Assembly: GCA_033032175.1 (NCBI GenBank)
Contig: CM065323.1
Coordinates: forward strand, 1,736,001-1,800,000
Length of the DNA: 64,000 bases
Direction of reading: 5' to 3'
Source: Saturnia japonica
Taxonomy: Eukaryota; Arthropoda; Insecta; Lepidoptera; Saturniidae
Every line of letters starts with the position of its first letter. Position 1 is the stretch's first letter. A model generated the notes under the pieces. It was not told the DNA's origin, did no database searches, and was given only the letters and a program-made list of their open reading frames with translations. Below, in pieces: positions 33,149 to 43,684 of this stretch. The position numbers were made by a program, and so were the translations under genes.

Positions 33149-34005
33149 GTACTTTCTACTCTCTCATTTTCGTCTTTTCCAGGCGACAGTAAGCTAACCA
33201 CATACTTGGACCGAAATTCGTTCAACTTCTTTTAGAATACTAGGCTGAATCCATCCTCGAATAGCTCACCCGTAATATACTCTCTTCTGAACGAGACGTA
33301 CGTGCAGTCTAAATCGCGAGATGATTCGCAGAGATCAGTCGCATCCTTCTGGACAGAACCTTGCTATCAATTAATTTATACACGTAGGTACGATACTATA
33401 ACGCTCTGTGTACATGGCAATGCTGAACGAAGCGGCTAATCTGACCTCAATTTACCAGTGTCGTGCGTTGATACCGCAGAAAAAAACGAAAAAAAAATAA
33501 ATTTAACAGTTTTTTTTCGTTTATCTAACATTAACATTTTGTACACGTCAAGAATCGGTGCGTCGTAGAATGTAAAGTCCTAAATGCTATACCTGTTCAT
33601 CATGTAGTTCGATGCTGTATTTGTGTGTCGTGTCGCTGAAAGCGTAGATTGTAACTGTATATTTAATGGGAGTCAATACGTCGCGACGTGTATTGAGCAG
33701 ATAAAGTGCCGCTCTAGAATTTGACATTTGTCCCGTCTTTTATAGAAATTGATAGCATATTAGGTATATTGATTGCAGCGTTCTACGTTAAGATTCCAAA
33801 GCACTATTGTAGCGATAGCAAGGTTCCAGAGCCATTTAAATTGCGTTTTACTATAAAGTAAAAAGATAATGACGTGGATAAACGCGCGATGCGAGTTTCT
33901 TGACTATAGTGCGGTCGCATTTTTTTTACTATACGCATATTCACTATTACACGGTACTCTTCAAGGTAGGACCGCTCCAGTAGCGGCGCTAACGCGTCAA
34001 AATAT
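33147..34005 (+). repeat. Long direct repeat, copy 2
   Basis: Direct partner of 31107-31883, offset about 2.04 kb. Copy 2 has many additional short CG-containing inserts, for example 'gtgccgctctagaattt' where copy 1 has 'gtgagattagaattt'. It ends 'cgctaacgcgtcaaaatatt'. Confidence 0.7.
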
Positions 34006-34169
34006 TTAAATAAATTTTATTTTAAATAAAATATTTAGTTTTAAGCCATGACAAGTGAACATATAATGTGTTACATATGCATAAGTTTTTTATTTAAAAT
34101 GTTCTTAGTTTGATTTTAATAAAACGCACATATTTAGTTCATAACATAGTTTTTTCTTATTATTCGATT

Positions 34170-34258
34170 TAAAACCCCTGTAACGAGAATACTTCGACAA
34201 CGCGTTTTCCTATAACGCGGAACAAATCTACCGTGTTATATGGGGAGGCTTAACTGTA
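34170..34258. mobile_element. pogo/Tigger-like terminus
   Basis: Read on minus it starts 'tacagttaagcctccccata' and continues 'taacacggtag', the form of a Tigger-type end (CAGT next to a TA target, then a CCC/CACGG block). A possible mate in both direct repeats contains 'ataacacggcac' or 'attacacggtac' (about 31820 and 33950). The full element cannot be delimited. Confidence 0.4.
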
Positions 34259-34994
34259 TTTTGTTCCATAAATACTTGTTTATTATTATTACTACATAAG
34301 TGTATTATAGTAACACACATATTATGTAGTAATGTAAACATAAATAATACTGTGTTTTAGACAATTATAGTATGCGCTTGCATTTTTTTAGTATGTTTTG
34401 CAACATATGGTGTTCGTAACAATGGAACCGATTCATAAACTGCTCCGTCCAGTTACGGTAATCATGGCTCCGGCATTCATTTCCTTCGTTTTAATTCAAA
34501 TCTATTCCAATATAATAAACCCTAACAGATTTTTTTTGTCTCTTTTTTAAAATATTTCGTAAATATTAAACTGATCAGCGTTGACTTGACTTGCAAATTG
34601 GGTTACAACCTACCCAATAAAACACTGATTAGCGTGATGGTGTTAGAAAGTCTCTACACGTAAATAACGTACGAGATGAATGTTTGTTGATTGTGGCCGA
34701 GCGAAATAATTGGCGTGTAACGCAGACGTGCGTGTAGTACTTCCATATATAAGTCGCAATGGTAAATAACGCTTTTATGTACTTGTTAAAACATATAAGT
34801 TGATCACGCTAACAGTTTATTTACTTTTATTTGCTCTGTTCACGCCAGTGTTGTTACCAAAGCGTACCTACCGCGTGGTTTTTTATTATTAAAATTTCTT
34901 TTTATGTGTGATTTTTGCGACCATGTCTTAATACCAAATTAAGTGTTTGTTTATTTATTATTTCTACATAGAAAATTTATATTATTACATATAA
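34259..34994. other. AT-rich spacer, nothing recognised
   Basis: No coding or repeat signal was recognised. Confidence 0.45.
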
Positions 34995-35320
34995 ATGTAG
35001 TAGAAATGAGAGCGCCATAAGATGTTAGGAGGAAATTTGAGTGACAGGATAAGAAAAATGTAGTGTAATAAGAGAAGTTTGCGGTGTGAAAGAAGTTGTA
35101 GTTACACGGATTGAGAAAGGGATGCTTAGATGGTTTGGGCATGTTGAGAAGATGACTAGACTGATTTATAAGACGAACGTTTCTTGATCAAATCGGAGAC
35201 GTTCTTAAGAAAGGTCAGGTCAACAGTACTCTCCGACCAGGAGCATTGCAATTGGAAGGATGTGGTCCGTGCCTACCCCATCGGGAGACATGCGTGATGT
35301 ATGTATCTATGTATTGTTAC
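34995..35320 (+). pseudogene. LINE pol C-terminus, broken (second subfamily)
   Basis: Broken plus frames contain RKGCLDGLGMLRR, RTFLDQIGDVLKKGQVNSTL and CVMYVSMYCY. Compared with intact relatives these correspond to the 'IEKGMLRWFGHVER' region and the GRPR.TF.DQIGDVLKKGQV block near the pol C-terminus. The tail 'tgatgtatgtatctatgtat' is a typical tandem 3' end. Several stops and a frameshift at about 35165 kill it. Confidence 0.75.
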
Positions 35321-35609
35321 CGTGAATATGGTTCCAGCAAAATTGTGTCTCTTATGAATAAACGATCCGAGAGTCCCGAGAGTTGTTTATTGTCCCATGA
35401 TTTATTCGCGACCCGTTTGTGTCAATAATACAAATACGAAACTGTTCGCAAGTATATCATAAGATAACTATAGTTTATTTCACTATTCAATGTAATTCAT
35501 ACAATAAATATCTCATATTTTATGTTATGCTTTTGAATGTTATATATAAAGATATATATATCTTTTTGAAAGTTTTTCCAGAATAACCAAAAAATACTTT
35601 ATTCTACCG

Positions 35610-35830
35610 AAGTTACGAGAACCAGAGTGGCCTATCTGTTTTTTTCTTTATATTAACATATTCATAATCTAAAAATATGCTTTTACAAAACCACAATGGC
35701 CAAGGGTTATTAAGTTTGTGCTGCTATCTTTGTTAGTTATCACGTAAATAACTTTAGGCCATTGTAGTTTTGTAAAAGCACATTTTTATGGGAAAAATCA
35801 GGCAACTATGGTTTTCGTCGCCTCGTTTGA
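35610..35830. mobile_element. MITE-like element with long inverted repeats
   Basis: Inner arms 35671-35701 and 35757-35787 match at 29 of 31 bases ('gcttttacaaaac' core). Looser similarity extends outward to about 35617 and 35825 ('ccagagtggcctatctg' against the complement of 'caggcaactatggtt'). No coding capacity. Confidence 0.6.
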
Positions 35831-36620
35831 TATATTTATTCTATAATGACGTCATGAAATCAACTAAACTCAGGGTAGAAATAACCAGTCTTGTGCATCC
35901 TGTATTTGTAGGAGTTCGTGAAAGGTGACAGCATATGTAATGTAAAATCTTCGTTTAATAGATGTTTAAACAACCCTTTCGATGGGTCTAGAACGATATT
36001 GTTCCGTTTTAAACAATGCATACTGTGGTGATTGTTCTCCGAAATCGTGCTATGCATTTCGAAAGTACTCTTCAAAAAACAATAAACGGTCATGTATGTA
36101 TGTAATGTACAGACCCTTCTGTTAATTGTATGTAAAATATAATTATTATGTACAATGATATTTTATATTGCATTAGCTAGCGATTATATCTGTCCGTCTT
36201 TTTATCATTGGCCTAAATGAAAAATAATACCTGAAATAATTAAAAAACAATAAATATTCGATATTTATTGGGGACACGACAAAGAGAAATAAATAGGGCA
36301 TTAAACTGTAATAATTTAGATATCGCCTTAATGTTTTTATTGTTTCGAAACAGTTATAAATGCATTTTACATTTTATAACTTTATTGTTTGTGTCTTATT
36401 TGAACTCTTAAATGGTTATTGTATTGTTGTGAACAATCGTTTTAATGTTACTTTAACGAATTGATAGTAAAATTCCAGCGACGGTTTTTCTAGAATTCTT
36501 GAAATTTTACTAAGGCATGATCGGACATAATCTACATCAGATAATTGTCTTATTTTTTAATTTTGGCTATCTGTCTAAGTAGGCAATTTCGCTAATGTCA
36601 ATGGTCTGGCCGTCTGTTTT
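35831..36620. other. AT-rich spacer, nothing recognised
   Basis: The open frame at 35860-36093 (minus) has no supporting features. Confidence 0.45.
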
Positions 36621-36883
36621 TCCAGGTAATCTCCGAAATGGTTGTACCGATTTTGACGGGACTTTCTCCGGCAGATAGCTGATGTTATAAGGAGTAACTT
36701 AGGCTACTTTTAGCTACTATTACATTTCCGCACAAATAAAAAAATATTTCAGAAAACGACGATTTTGGAGGGCTTAAATAAATGGTTTACGCTGAGTAAC
36801 CCGTAAGACGATATATCAAATTAATGTAGTACATAATTGTATATCTTAAAAAAACCTACAAAAATAACAATAAAAAAAAACAA

Positions 36884-37014
36884 CAAAAATCATGCTTCTA
36901 TAGAAAATCCAACTAAAAAATAGAAAATAAATTTTAATAAATTTGAATTAAGAATTATTGTTAAAATTCGTTTTCTATTTTTTAGTTGGATTTTCTATAA
37001 AAGCGTGTTTTTTT
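36884..37014. repeat. Long hairpin, 54-base arms and 23-base loop
   Basis: Arms 36884-36937 and 36961-37014 pair at 48 of 54 positions, with the central 'atagaaaatccaactaaaaa' perfect. A transcript from either strand would fold into a miRNA-precursor-sized stem. Confidence 0.8.
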
Positions 37015-37029
37015 AGTTTTTTTAACAAA

Positions 37030-37275
37030 TTTTTTTTTCATTAATCCTTCTATGAAAATCAGTGATTTTTAATAAAATCGGGAAGGCCGGTTTAGGAAAG
37101 CAAAAAATCGCTAATTCCTGATTATCCTAGTACGGTTAACGGGTCTAACTGTTTGAAATATTGAATTGTCATCGGTCCTTGATCAATGATAAGTATTCCA
37201 AATTTCGAACTAATCCGACTTTTTGAAGGAGGTCAAAGTCATGTTCAAAGTTTTCGTTACATATATACTAACATA
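37030..37275 (+). repeat. LINE-like 3' end fragment
   Basis: 'gggtctaactgtttgaaata', 'cggtccttgatcaatgataa', 'attccaaatttcgaactaat' and 'gttacatatatactaacata' follow the order seen at 3' ends of insect non-LTR elements. It lies within the insertion splitting family C copy 5. Confidence 0.5.
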
Positions 37276-37384
37276 AGTATTAAGCTAATAAAAGCGTATT
37301 AAAAAAGTCAGAAGATCACCCACCATAAGCATTTTTGTATTTAACATAACTGGGAGCGGAGGTACTAAGATTCCCGCGTTCCGC

Positions 37385-37627
37385 TGCGCCGGCGCCGCGT
37401 GGCCGCGCCGCGCCGCGCCGCCGTGGTGTACAGTTAGTGTAACATAAAATCATAACTAATAACTAAACTAAATAACTAGGAACATGCATTTTACGTTGCC
37501 ACAAAAACTCCCTGTATAGTGTGTACAAGCCGCCATATTGTTAGAAATTTAAGATTACAAGAATAATTAGAAAAATATTCTTTAAAAGTTACGTTGGAAT
37601 AATTATAGATGAACACATTTTCCATTA
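37385..37627. other. Short GC-rich patch and spacer
   Basis: Repeated 'gccgc' pentamers at about 37392-37426 resemble the CG-rich repeat before the MADF fragment at 33080. Nothing else was recognised. Confidence 0.4.
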
Positions 37628-37865
37628 TAAACAAGACAATTTTTAACAAAAAAGAAACCGACATCAATGATTTTGAAGAGTTCCCTGGTGTATTTTCGAA
37701 GTTGAAGGTCCAATGTCAATGACATTAAAATTGGACCACGTTTGAGATATCCCCTATCCAATAAAAAAAGAATAATCCAAATCGGTTCATAAACAAATAA
37801 GTTACGGCTGAACATCCATAAAATATATACATTTGAATTGAATAACCTCCCGTCTTTTTTCAAAG
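37628..37865 (-). repeat. Repeat family E, copy 3
   Basis: 'ttttaacaaaaaagaaaccg', 'ttttcgaagttgaaggtcca', 'acgtttgagatatcccctat' and 'attgaataacctcccgtctt' match copies 1 and 2 in order. The minus open frame at 37603-37863 is this repeat. Confidence 0.8.
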
Positions 37866-38285
37866 TAGAAAAAATACCATACTTTTAAAGAGCTAAAGTC
37901 CTGACACGCCATATGTAATACGAAATACGATTCAAAACAATAGACACTTTGTTAATCGTAGCGAAGAAGCCTGTCGCGATCGTGGAGTGTAGCGTGTGCG
38001 CAAACATCTGTGCTCTTGCGTCCAACACTTTAATAATAACCTATGAAGAGAAATTTTAGCGTTTGGCGTAACGGAATAAATGCGTCCAATTTTTAAATTA
38101 ATGTTTGTTTTGTTTTACATGGGAATTATTCGGTAAATGAATTTACTTATGCGCACTTTATTAAAGTGTGTCTAATTCAAAAATATATTTGTTCAGTTTA
38201 GGCTTACTGATGACAGACACGTAGGTCGAAGTTTGGGAAATATCTTGGAAGAATCTTATCTTTCTGTTCTAATCTATTTAATATT

Positions 38286-38640
38286 ACTAGCGATCGACCT
38301 AAGGTCGAAATTCGACCAGCGACTTTTTGATCATAGACAATTTTCTGTTTGACATTTACAGTATTCTTAAACAATGAGTATTTATCTACATCACTTGCTG
38401 TTACTTTTCGTTGAGTGACAATGTCAATATTTTGAGGGGTCTAAGTTCAATGGCACTTGTCGGTTTAGGATTCGCAGTATTAATTTAATATATATAATAT
38501 ATTATTAACATATATGATAGATAAATTTTAGCTTTCTGCACTCCTCCATATGAACTTTAACCATGCCAAATCCCACAGTCTTCCGTGCACGCAATACGCA
38601 TAAAAAGGTGTCCGAAGTTTTCTTCTCACGTATTAATATT
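38286..38640 (+). repeat. Repeat family D, copy 1
   Basis: Starts 'actagcgatcgacc'; then 'gaccagcgactttttgatca', 'catcacttgctgttactttt', 'gtctaagttcaatggcactt', 'tttagctttctgcactcc' and ends 'cacgtattaat'. Partners are at 41550 (minus), 45791 (partial) and 55765. No coding frame; class unknown. Confidence 0.8.
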
Positions 38641-39800
38641 ATGATTGAGCGACTTTTGTATTGGTTTCTTGAAAAGACCTCTAATGATTTGGATTAAATT
38701 TTGTATATGTATATAAAGGAGTTTTTTTTTTACAAACTTCATTTTATATTAACTTATTTTTGTATTAAAAATGGTGTTAATTTAAAAACAATACATTATC
38801 AAACCATCAAAGAAAAGTCAGCGGTTTTTTGCCATCTGATATAGTTTTAAGATATTTCGTGCTTTTTGGCGTCCGGTTAGTAGCAAGTTTTTGAAGTTCT
38901 AAGCTTTTTACTAAAATGTACGACAAATGGTACAAAAATTTGGACGGCATATTATGTTGCATAGAAAAATGAAGTTAGTTGGAGCGTTAGCCGAAACCAA
39001 ACCAGAACTTACTACTTTACATTGAATATATTATCTACTACTAATTTGACTACTGCGAAGTAAAACGTAGAAACAATGTAGATGAGACTTGTTAATTAAC
39101 ATTACTATAGTAATTATATTATCCATTTGTCGTATTTCAAGGCCAATGGCGGCGGTTTTGTTTTAGTTAATTTTGAAAACATATTCACGGTTGCGTGATT
39201 TTACTATATCATTATACGTTTCAGGGTGATGTAACATAATATAATAATACCTTTGAATTTATTATAATTTTTTTTTATCTATGTATCTCTTTAATATATT
39301 TACCTCTATATTTGATTTTAGTCAGCTAATCAGAAGAAGGGTGATGTGTGTACACATACATGACATATAATTATTTATATTTCTTTGTTACGTTCTGTAG
39401 CTTAAACGACTTGATGGATTTTAATATATAGGGTGTCTTTCGATTCGTATAATTGAGGAAGTGACCTAGGCTATAATATTTTATTTAAATACGACATTTG
39501 AAAAAAAAAGACAAAATTTTTGTGCTAACTCCGACATGGATTCATTAGATCCAAGAATATTATATTAGTGATTGAACAAAAAAAATCTTAATGGCCAGCG
39601 ATCACTAGATCTATTAATCCATTTAAGTTTCAATTCTGAATGTGTTAAGATGAAGCAACAGGGTCTTATTGCAGTTCAGCTTCCATACAACAAGAATCTA
39701 CTAAGACGTTCTTTTACTTAACTTTGCATTATTATTAAAAAAATGTAAATCGAAAGTCTTATAATTATAGTCTAATTAAAAGTACATAAATAGTTTGTCG
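38641..39800. other. AT-rich spacer, nothing recognised
   Basis: No coding frame or repeat partner was recognised. Confidence 0.45.
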
Positions 39801-39820
39801 AAAAAAAAAAAAAAAAAAAA
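39801..39820. repeat. A20 homopolymer
   Basis: Twenty consecutive A. It could be the tail of an old retroposed sequence ending here; nothing to its left was identifiable. Confidence 0.9.
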
Positions 39821-40251
39821 TCTATTTCATCTAGCGGCAATTTTTACCCCAGTGTGAGGCGTGAAATCCATCCACACTCGCGTTCACGCCCTTTCACGGG
39901 TATTCACGACATGAGTCTGGAACGGCCATAAGTATTCTATCAGTGGGACTGTCCGGAGTAGAGAGAAATCACCACAGACGTTTCTCTGTACCCTACCTTT
40001 TTAAAATTAGAACTAGATGTTATTATTTTAAAGCATCGCCTGTACAAAACAATCTTAGAGCATTATTATCATTGTAGCGAGCAATTTGAAAACGACAAAG
40101 TTTCTAATGGCGGCCATTATGATAAATGGTTTGCTTGCACGAGCAGGTAACTTGTTCTACACTGATCAGTATGCGCGGTGTAAAGTTCATTTTGTGACAT
40201 TTCCTAGCCACAGGTTAGGTAGGAACTGTTGGGTAATCGTATTATTATTTC

Positions 40252-40565
40252 ATACTAGCTGGTACCCGCGACTTCGTCTGCGTATTATTGGATATAAACA
40301 GACTGATCTCGGAACACGACAAACCAAAAAAAGTCTCTGTTTTTGCGTGATTGAGTAACAGACATAGAAACTTTCCATCTATTATATTTTATAGGATAAC
40401 ACTAATTAAACTATGACCTTTACCGGGATAAAAAGTAGCCTATGTGTTATTCCAAGTCATAGACTATCTGTGTGCCAAATTTCATTGAGATCTGTTCAGC
40501 CGTTTTAGCGTGATTGAGTAACAAACATCCAAACACACACTTTGATTTTTATTATATTAGTAGGA
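40252..40565 (+). repeat. RTE-like non-LTR 3' region
   Basis: From 'actagctggtacccgcgact' through 'gataaaaagtagcctatgtg', 'tgtgccaaatttcattgaga' and 'ctgttcagccgttttagcgt' to 'gagtaacaaacatccaaaca' and a 'attatattagtagga' end. This motif series is typical of RTE-type 3' ends. The overlapping open frame at 40086-40358 runs into it and is not a gene as it stands. Confidence 0.75.
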
Positions 40566-40707
40566 TAATTTAAGTGAAAACTTCTTTAGGCACGTTTGAC
40601 ACTTTTGGTATGGGGAAAAAAAACTGAACTCGCGTGACCGTCACGCTCATATACATGTCTACAGATATGTGTGTATTTTTTTAAATCTTCATTTTATCTT
40701 TAGAAAC

Positions 40708-40914
40708 GTACACCCACAGTTCGTCGGTATGTTTTAGGTTCCATGTAATAGGAGGCGAGCCTATTGCCATTACGTAATCAGGTACAAAACAAAACTCCGA
40801 GCTGCTATTTGAGAATTTCATAGAATAACACAATAACACTTTGTTCGACCTAAATCGAACCTAAAACCTCGAGCATAGCAGTCATGTTTATGACCACTAG
40901 GCTAATGAGGCAGT
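40708..40914 (-). repeat. SINE family B, copy 4 (3'-truncated body)
   Basis: It carries the head ('actgcctcattagcctagtg' on minus) and most of the body, but lacks the 'acaggcgtaatggta' end present in copies 2, 3 and 5. Confidence 0.85.
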
Positions 40915-41035
40915 TATGAATTATATATATTAAAGCAATGCACTATAAATCAGGCTTTTTTAAACATAAAATACCACCACACTTTGTAAATTGTACCCGT
41001 GCGAAGCTGGGGCGAGTCGCTAGTTTTGTAAAATA
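40915..41035. repeat. Flanking repeat shared with SINE B copy 5
   Basis: 'aaatcaggc', 'ttttaaacataaaata' and 'tttgtaaattgtacccgtgc' recur in the same relative position beside the SINE at 52719-52822. Here the block continues to 'gggcgagtcgctagt'. Confidence 0.65.
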
Positions 41036-41189
41036 ATATAATAAAACTATTAAACGATTAAAGATATTTTTGAAGAAAATAGTATGCCTTTTTTTTACCT
41101 TTAAGCCATAAAATAATATAATATTGAAATAAAGTGTCTCAAAATTCTTCATATTAGATATCCTAAATAAAATTAATATATAAAAAAAT

Positions 41190-41268
41190 TGTGCAATGGC
41201 TTTTAGTAAAAATCTGTTATTTTAATGTTACAAACAGACACTTCATTTTTATTATTTTTATATATAGT
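41190..41268 (+). repeat. Repeat family C, 3' fragment
   Basis: 'ggcttttagtaaaaatctgt', 'ttacaaacagacacttcatt' and 'ttattatttttatat' match the last 80 bases of family C. Confidence 0.65.
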
Positions 41269-41549
41269 TTATGAACTGGCGTCAGTAGTCGTGGCTACCA
41301 CTATGTCACTAAACACGTATCGTATTTACGAGGCATTTCTTATAGTCGTTCTTGTAAAGAAAGATCAAGTCTTAATGACCGGCTACCGTGTTTAGTAATT
41401 GTCTTTTAACTTCATACAAACGCGTGATAGTTCAAACTGTTCAAAGGTTCCATAAGTTGCGGGGAAAGTTCTGTTTGTGTAATCAAAAGACAGTTACTCC
41501 TGGTGACTAAATGGCCCAAAGGTTTCCTAACGTAATCATTACCATTATA

Positions 41550-41907
41550 TTAATACGTGAAGCAAAAACTTTGTATCCCTTCTTACGAAAATTGCGTGGA
41601 CGGAAGTCTGTGAAATTTGGCATGGTTAAAGTTTGTATGAGAGGAGTGCAGAAAGCTAAAATTTATCTATAATATCTGTTACTAATATATTGAATTAAAA
41701 AAAAATAATACTGCGAAACCTAAGCCGACCATTGCCATTGAACTTGGAGCCCCCAAAATATTGACATTGTCACTTAGTGAAAAGTGACAGCAAATAATGA
41801 TTTAATATTAATTGTTTAGGTTTATTACTGCAAATATCAAACAGGAAATAGTCTATGATTAAAAAGTCGCTGGTTCGAATTTCGATTATTGCGCGACCGC
41901 TAGTTAT
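41550..41907 (-). repeat. Repeat family D, copy 2
   Basis: Reverse complement of the D order: 'aatacgtgaagc', 'aaatttggcatggttaaagt', 'gtgcagaaagctaaaattta', 'ccattgaacttg', 'aaaaagtcgctggttcgaat', ending 'gcgcgaccgctagt'. Confidence 0.8.
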
Positions 41908-42604
41908 TATAATAAGAGTATATTTCTTTATCGCAATCTAAATATTATTTTGTATCTTTACTTAATTACAATAAAGCGGAAGAGCATTTATATTAAACAC
42001 GCTAATCTCTTAAATTATCAGTCGGATTCGATAAATTCTTTTTGTATATGATAGCCAAATTCACGAGGAATGGTATAGGCTATCTAACATTAAGTTACTA
42101 TTCTTAGCTAGCCTTACATATTGATTTTTGTTAAGTAAGTCGGAAGTAGAAGCCCTCCCGAACTGCTTTATTCTTGTGCGCTGTCGTAATGATTAATGCT
42201 ACGTAAACACAATGTCGTACAAAAATAATGGTCTTTAAAATATCAAAAAAAAATACGTGATAGCATATACCTATCTCTTTTACATAAGCCACATTAAAGT
42301 ATTATGCGATTTTTTTTTTGTTGAATAGTAAAAATGGTTTTCATAACATTATTTTTAGCCATGGCATATTAATCCTAACGGATAAAAGTTACTTCATCAT
42401 AAAGACAATTTTATGAAGTCAAATTTTGCTCTTTATAGCATTTTATTTGGACACATAGTTTAGGAGATAATGTAAAATTAAAATAACTCGTGCTTGCGGG
42501 AAGTGAGAACAAAAATTATTATAGCGGCTACACAGGTCCGTTGGCGGCGCGGTGTTTGCCGTATAAAATGAACACACGTGAAACCGTGAGGCACAGCTAG
42601 TGCG
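41908..42604. other. AT-rich spacer, nothing recognised
   Basis: No coding frame or repeat partner was recognised. Confidence 0.45.
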
Positions 42605-42808
42605 TATATATTTTTTTATGGATGTTCAGCCATAACTTTTTTGTATATGAACTGATTTGGATGATTTTTTTTTGTTGAATAGGGGATAATTGAAGCGTGG
42701 TCCCATTTTAATTTCATTGTCATTAGACCTTTGAACTCGAAGATATATGAGACAACTAAAAAAAATTGAAGTAAGTTTTATTTTTTGTTTAAAATTGTCT
42801 TGTTCATT
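42605..42808 (+). repeat. Repeat family E, copy 4
   Basis: 'tatggatgttcagccataac', 'tttgttgaataggggataat', 'ggtcccattttaatttcatt' and 'ttaaaattgtcttgttcat' follow the E order. Confidence 0.8.
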
Positions 42809-42959
42809 TTAATATGCAACTGCTTATGATTGTACGCAATTAACCGCTATAAAATTTCAACCGCGCGGTGGTTGAATGGTGGGCCGCGGCCCGAATCCGA
42901 GACATTAACAAAGCTAGAAACACGTTTGAATTTATAATACATCTATGGTTGATTTGAAA

Positions 42960-43270
42960 TTCCAGTACACCTACATATATAAAACATAGCGCACAAGGTG
43001 CGACAGAAAGCACGCTCGCGAAACCACCATTCCCTCCGCTGGAGACGGGCGGCTAACTTCGTCCCCGTACCCCCGCCGCCACGTCCTCTCCTGCCTCTCC
43101 TGCGACAACTCTAGTCTAGGTCCGTTCCCTCGGTATGGAGCTCTTGAGCTCCCGCGATACAAGTGACACTGCATTTGCAATCACTGGCAACAAACCGACA
43201 CCATAACACTGCACCCCACACTCGTGCACACCTCACAGGTACATAGGTTCTGTAAGGGACCTTTTCTTTA
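42960..43270. other. GC-rich block of unknown nature
   Basis: A stretch of clearly higher GC than its surroundings ('taccccc gccgccacgtcctc' at 43065-43085). Long stretches are open on minus (42971-43180 and 43111-43311), but no domain is recognisable and the two overlap in different frames. It may be an eroded TE or an exon on an unclear strand. Confidence 0.25.
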
Positions 43271-43396
43271 TTAGTCAGTTTAGACAAAAATTGATAGCTT
43301 ACTAAATACATATACGCATGTTCCTTCCTTCCACCCAGGAGGCAGGGACATGTATATATATGTTTATTTTAGTTTAGCTCGTATTTTTTCTGCAGG

Positions 43397-43537
43397 GAAT
43401 TAGCTAGTTCGCGACTTTTGCAACTACAGCAACAGCCCAAGCCGTGGTCCGGCTACTTTGACGCTCTTGAGCATTTTGTCACACTTTCGCGGCTGAGTGA
43501 TTTAAGCGCTCGCCCCCAAGCCACGATGAAGCTGTAA
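43397..43537 (+). CDS. Candidate terminal exon, unrecognised
   Basis: A consensus acceptor ('attttttctgcag' ending at 43395) is followed by a 46-codon open frame reading ELASSRLLQLQQQPKPWSGY then FDALEHFVTLSRLSDLSARP and ATMKL, with TAA at 43535. Its composition (Gln, Leu, Ser and Arg with few Lys/Asn/Ile) differs from chance frames in this AT-rich region. No upstream exon was identified and I do not recognise the peptide. A TE coding end is equally possible. Confidence 0.25.
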   Translation, partial: ELASSRLLQLQQQPKPWSGYFDALEHFVTLSRLSDLSARPQATMKL

Positions 43538-43654
43538 AAGCCGTCAGAGGCTCCAGGTCCTCTAAGGCTAACAGTGTAGTCAGTAAAAAAAAAAACGTTA
43601 TTACTTTCAAGAAACAACGAGTTTTATAAGCATTACTTGTTCTTCTGTCGTCCA

Positions 43655-43684
43655 CGCGGGCGAAGCCGCGGGCAAAGCTAGTTC
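43655..43684 (-). repeat. Short 5'-edge motif of family C type
   Basis: On minus 'actagctttgcccgcggctt' then 'cgcccgcgtgga' equals the first bases of family C copies (27188, 44519). The rest is missing. Confidence 0.5.

Larger units (their letters stand above)
36630..37384 (-). repeat. Repeat family C, copy 5, split by an insertion
   Basis: 36630-36866 matches the 3' half of family C ('ggtaatctccgaaatggttg', 'gatagctgatgttataagga', 'aatggtttacgctgagtaac'). 37300-37384 matches its 5' part ('agaagatcacccaccataag', 'ctgggagcgga'). About 430 bp between them is foreign: a long hairpin (36884-37014) and a LINE-like 3' end (to about 37275). Confidence 0.65.

Noticed and set aside
40086..40358. 90-codon frame starting with a signal-peptide-like stretch
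   Set aside because: It needs a TTG start and runs into an RTE-like repeat from 40252. Only the possible donor at 40154 keeps it of interest, as listed in the findings.
42971..43311. Two overlapping minus frames in a GC-rich block as a gene
   Set aside because: They use different frames, have no splice sites that join them and show no domain; GC-rich DNA has few stops by chance.
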